Part shown: positions 5,930 through 7,529 of the stretch, piece after piece
Numbering within the stretch: the first letter of the stretch is position 1
How the letters are laid out: each line of letters starts with the position of its first letter
From: Erythrobacter sp.
Lineage (GTDB): Bacteria; Pseudomonadota; Alphaproteobacteria; Sphingomonadales; Sphingomonadaceae
Length of the DNA: 7,529 bases
Assembly: GCA_013214365.1 (NCBI GenBank)
Contig: JABSPI010000240.1
Location: forward strand, 1 to 7,529
Direction: 5' to 3'
Translations under genes and position numbers: made by a program
The notes under the pieces: model-generated
What the model saw: only the letters and a program-made list of their open reading frames with translations
Databases searched by the model: none
Told to the model about the DNA's origin: nothing

Positions 5930-6057
5930 TTTTGTTTTCCGCACGCCATCCGGCGTGCGATTTCCTCGCTCATGCGATCAAAGATCGCGTCGCTGCGGGC
6001 GCCCGGTCGGGCTTGCGGTTGCTGCGCAACCGTTTGGCGCGTGGCAGCCGCCGTCAT
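5926..6057 (-). CDS. Small ORF of 43 residues between the carboxylase subunit genes
   Basis: Open frame of 43 codons plus stop, not assigned to any family I recognise. Its ATG (6057-6055) overlaps the TGA of the biotin carboxylase gene in ATGA, and its own TGA overlaps the ATG of the carboxyltransferase gene in another ATGA. GGTGGAG lies 8 nt before the start, a good ribosome site. The first 21 residues are Ala/Gln/Pro/Arg-rich and look disordered. Residues 22-38 (SDAIFDRMSEEIARRMA) can form an amphipathic helix with I25, M29, I33 and M37 on one face; the tail is basic (GKQK). No signal peptide or membrane span is seen. By position it could be a small accessory subunit, loosely like the epsilon subunit of actinobacterial acyl-CoA carboxylases, but I see no sequence similarity to it. 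Alternatively it is a coupling ORF whose translation matters more than its product. Confidence 0.6.
   Translation of the reverse strand: MTAAATRQTVAQQPQARPGARSDAIFDRMSEEIARRMACGKQK
5940..5959 (-). promoter_or_regulatory. Hairpin just upstream of the carboxyltransferase start
   Basis: In the minus-strand mRNA CGCACGCC-GGAU-GGCGUGCG folds as a perfect 8-bp stem with a 4-nt loop. It ends 10 nt before the carboxyltransferase ATG and is followed by an A-rich unstructured stretch. The position fits control of ribosome re-initiation or mRNA processing between the two genes. There is no U run, so it is not a terminator. Confidence 0.55.
5974..5988 (-). repeat. Small inverted repeat inside the small ORF
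   Basis: GCGATC (5974-5979) and GATCGC (5983-5988) flank AAA and can form a perfect 6-bp stem in the carboxylase mRNA. Confidence 0.5.
6017..6031 (-). repeat. Second small inverted repeat inside the small ORF
   Basis: GGTTGC (6017-6022) and GCAACC (6026-6031) flank TGC, giving a perfect 6-bp stem. A further GCCCG/CGGGC pair lies at 6001-6012, so most of the small ORF can fold. Confidence 0.5.
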
Positions 6058-7529
6058 TCTTTGGGCTCCACCACACACAGCACCGCTTCGACCTGCACCT
6101 GCCCGCCTGTCGAGGCTTCGAGGCCGGTCACCGTCCCATCAAAGGGCGCGGTGAGCGCGTGCTCCATCTTCATCGCCTCGAGCACCATCAGGCGCTGACC
6201 AGCGGTGACCATGTCACCCTCGGCCACGTCCACAGCGATAACCTTGCCCGGCATAGGCGCGAGGATGGCTCCGTCGGCGGCGGAGGCGTGGCCGGTGCCG
6301 TCGGCCCGCAGGGTAAGAACAAATGTCCGCCCGCGCTCTGTGACGATCACGGCATCGCAGTCTTCGCCATCGAGTGGAGCAGCGTTCCTACTTCCCACTT
6401 TCTCTCGGTCGAAAGGCGAACCTTCCACATGCGCGCCATCGGCATAAAGCGAAATCGACATTTGCGGCTCTGCGTTGAGCCGCAGGCCAAAAAGCTCGCG
6501 GTGACGCCCAGAAAGCCCTTCGTCCCACCTGTTCATCCAGATGGTGTCGGCTGCGGTCACGACACCAGTCTCGCTCAACGCATGCGGATGAATGAGTTGC
6601 TGTTCATGACGAGCGATCAAGCCCGTATCGAGGTCAGCCTCGACAAACGCAGGCAGCGACAGACACTCATAGAGGAACGGCTTGTTGGTTGTGATTGGCA
6701 AGACGTAAATGGCGTCGAGCGCCCAAAGAAGGTTGCGGCGCGCAGCTTCGCGGTCGCCGCCATGGGTAATGATCTTGGCGATCATCGGATCATAAAATGG
6801 CGAAACGACGTCGCCTTCGTCTACGGCGGATTCGATGCGGGCGGGTTTCTCGAATGTCAGCGAGTCTGCATCCTGTTTCTCCAGCGACGGCTGGATAAAC
6901 GAGAGCCTTTCGACTGGTCCGGGACTGGGCAAAAACCCCTTCGCAGGGTCCTCCGCATAGAGCCGCGCCTCAATCGCGTGGCCATTGATGGAGAGCTCTT
7001 CTTGGCGAAGCGGGATTGGCTCGCCGCTCGCTACGCGCAGCTGCCATTCCACCAAGTCTACGCCGGTGATCTCTTCGGTCACGGGGTGTTCGACCTGAAG
7101 CCGCGTGTTCATCTCCATAAAGAAGATGCGGTCTGCGCGCAGGCCCTCTGAGGCGTCGGCGATGAATTCAATCGTACCCGCGCCCTCATAGTCCACCGCT
7201 TTGGCGGCGCGCACGGCGGCCCCACAGATTTCCTCGCGGGTGGCTGCGTCCATGCCGGGGGCTGGGGCCTCTTCGATCACCTTTTGGTGGCGACGCTGGA
7301 GCGAGCAGTCGCGCTCGAAAAGGTGGACGACATTGCCGTGGCTGTCGCCAAAGACCTGAACCTCGATATGGCGCGGCGAAGTGATCCACTTTTCGAGGAG
7401 CACTTCGTCGTTGGAGAAAGAGGCTTTCGCTTCACGCTGGCAGCTTTCGAGGGAGGCGGCGAAATCTGCCGGATCATCGACCTTGCGCATCCCCTTGCCG
7501 CCGCCGCCTGCAACCGCCTTGATCAGGAC
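6054..7529 (-). CDS. Acyl-CoA carboxylase alpha subunit (biotin carboxylase plus biotin carrier), N-terminus off window
   Basis: The 491 C-terminal residues of a biotin carboxylase/BCCP fusion; the frame stays open to the window edge, so the start lies beyond 7529 (probably about 150 residues missing). It carboxylates its own biotin with ATP and bicarbonate and hands the carboxyl group to the beta subunit. Visible parts, numbered from the edge: ATP-grasp loop AGGGGKGM (7-14), ERDCSLQRRHQKVIEEAPAP (72-91), catalytic FMEMNTRLQVEHPVTE (137-152), the biotin carboxylase C-terminal domain, a linker of about 100 residues like the BT domain of PCC/MCC alpha subunits, and a biotinyl domain with PMPGKV (425-430) and EAMKM (452-455 region), biotinyl-lysine K454 (codon 6170-6168). 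A methionine at 7490 is internal, not the start. The stop overlaps the small ORF start. Substrate specificity lies in the beta subunit. Confidence 0.95.
   Translation of the reverse strand, partial: VLIKAVAGGGGKGMRKVDDPADFAASLESCQREAKASFSNDEVLLEKWITSPRHIEVQVFGDSHGNVVHLFERDCSLQRRHQKVIEEAPAPGMDAATREEICGAAVRAAKAVDYEGAGTIEFIADASEGLRADRIFFMEMNTRLQVEHPVTEEITGVDLVEWQLRVASGEPIPLRQEELSINGHAIEARLYAEDPAKGFLPSPGPVERLSFIQPSLEKQDADSLTFEKPARIESAVDEGDVVSPFYDPMIAKIITHGGDREAARRNLLWALDAIYVLPITTNKPFLYECLSLPAFVEADLDTGLIARHEQQLIHPHALSETGVVTAADTIWMNRWDEGLSGRHRELFGLRLNAEPQMSISLYADGAHVEGSPFDREKVGSRNAAPLDGEDCDAVIVTERGRTFVLTLRADGTGHASAADGAILAPMPGKVIAVDVAEGDMVTAGQRLMVLEAMKMEHALTAPFDGTVTGLEASTGGQVQVEAVLCVVEPKE

Noticed and set aside
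5940..5959. GGA in a hairpin loop as a CsrA/RsmA binding site
   Set aside because: CsrA is generally absent from this kind of alphaproteobacterium, and one loop GGA is too little evidence.
5754..7151. 465-codon plus-strand open frame opposite the biotin carboxylase gene
   Set aside because: It is antisense to a strongly conserved protein, shows no family motif, and is the kind of long shadow frame that GC-rich codon use produces.
1..7529. Mobile element, phage, CRISPR or toxin-antitoxin system
   Set aside because: No transposase, integrase, terminal inverted repeats with target duplication, regularly spaced repeats or toxin-antitoxin pair was found on either strand.

Overview
The window looks like ordinary chromosome from a GC-rich alphaproteobacterium, most probably a sphingomonad (Sphingomonadales/Erythrobacteraceae). 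That placement is inferred from GC-rich third codon positions, the gene families, and ATGA-type overlaps; no RNA marker gene is present to confirm it. There is no insertion sequence, phage gene, tRNA, rRNA or CRISPR array. Genes are tightly packed.

Left block, plus strand (31-1712): a Dps-type ferritin-like protein with a complete ferroxidase ligand set, a terminator-like hairpin, then a two-gene unit of 6-phosphogluconolactonase (pgl) and a Nudix hydrolase joined by an ATGA overlap. Stress iron storage, NADPH-linked sugar catabolism and nucleotide clean-up fit loosely as an oxidative-stress and housekeeping neighbourhood.

Middle block (1709-4376): DNA polymerase IV (dinB, minus strand) runs head-on into the Nudix gene, and the two stop codons overlap. 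dinB and a Bcr/CflA-type MFS drug exporter (plus strand) diverge from a region of about 190 bp that holds a 12-nt tandem repeat.

Right block, minus strand (4373-7529): an acyl-CoA carboxylase operon read right to left. It has a biotin carboxylase/biotin carrier alpha subunit (N-terminus cut by the window edge), an unlisted 43-codon small ORF, and the carboxyltransferase beta subunit. The small ORF overlaps both neighbours by ATGA, so the three frames form an unbroken translationally coupled chain. The carboxyltransferase keeps the family fold signatures, but its substrate-pocket residues differ from both acetyl- and propionyl-CoA carboxylases, so the substrate is open. Its stop codon overlaps that of the MFS gene.

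The points most worth a second look are the small ORF wedged in the carboxylase operon (5926-6057), the hairpins packed inside it, and the atypical carboxyltransferase pocket. Nothing here is clearly a new biological system.
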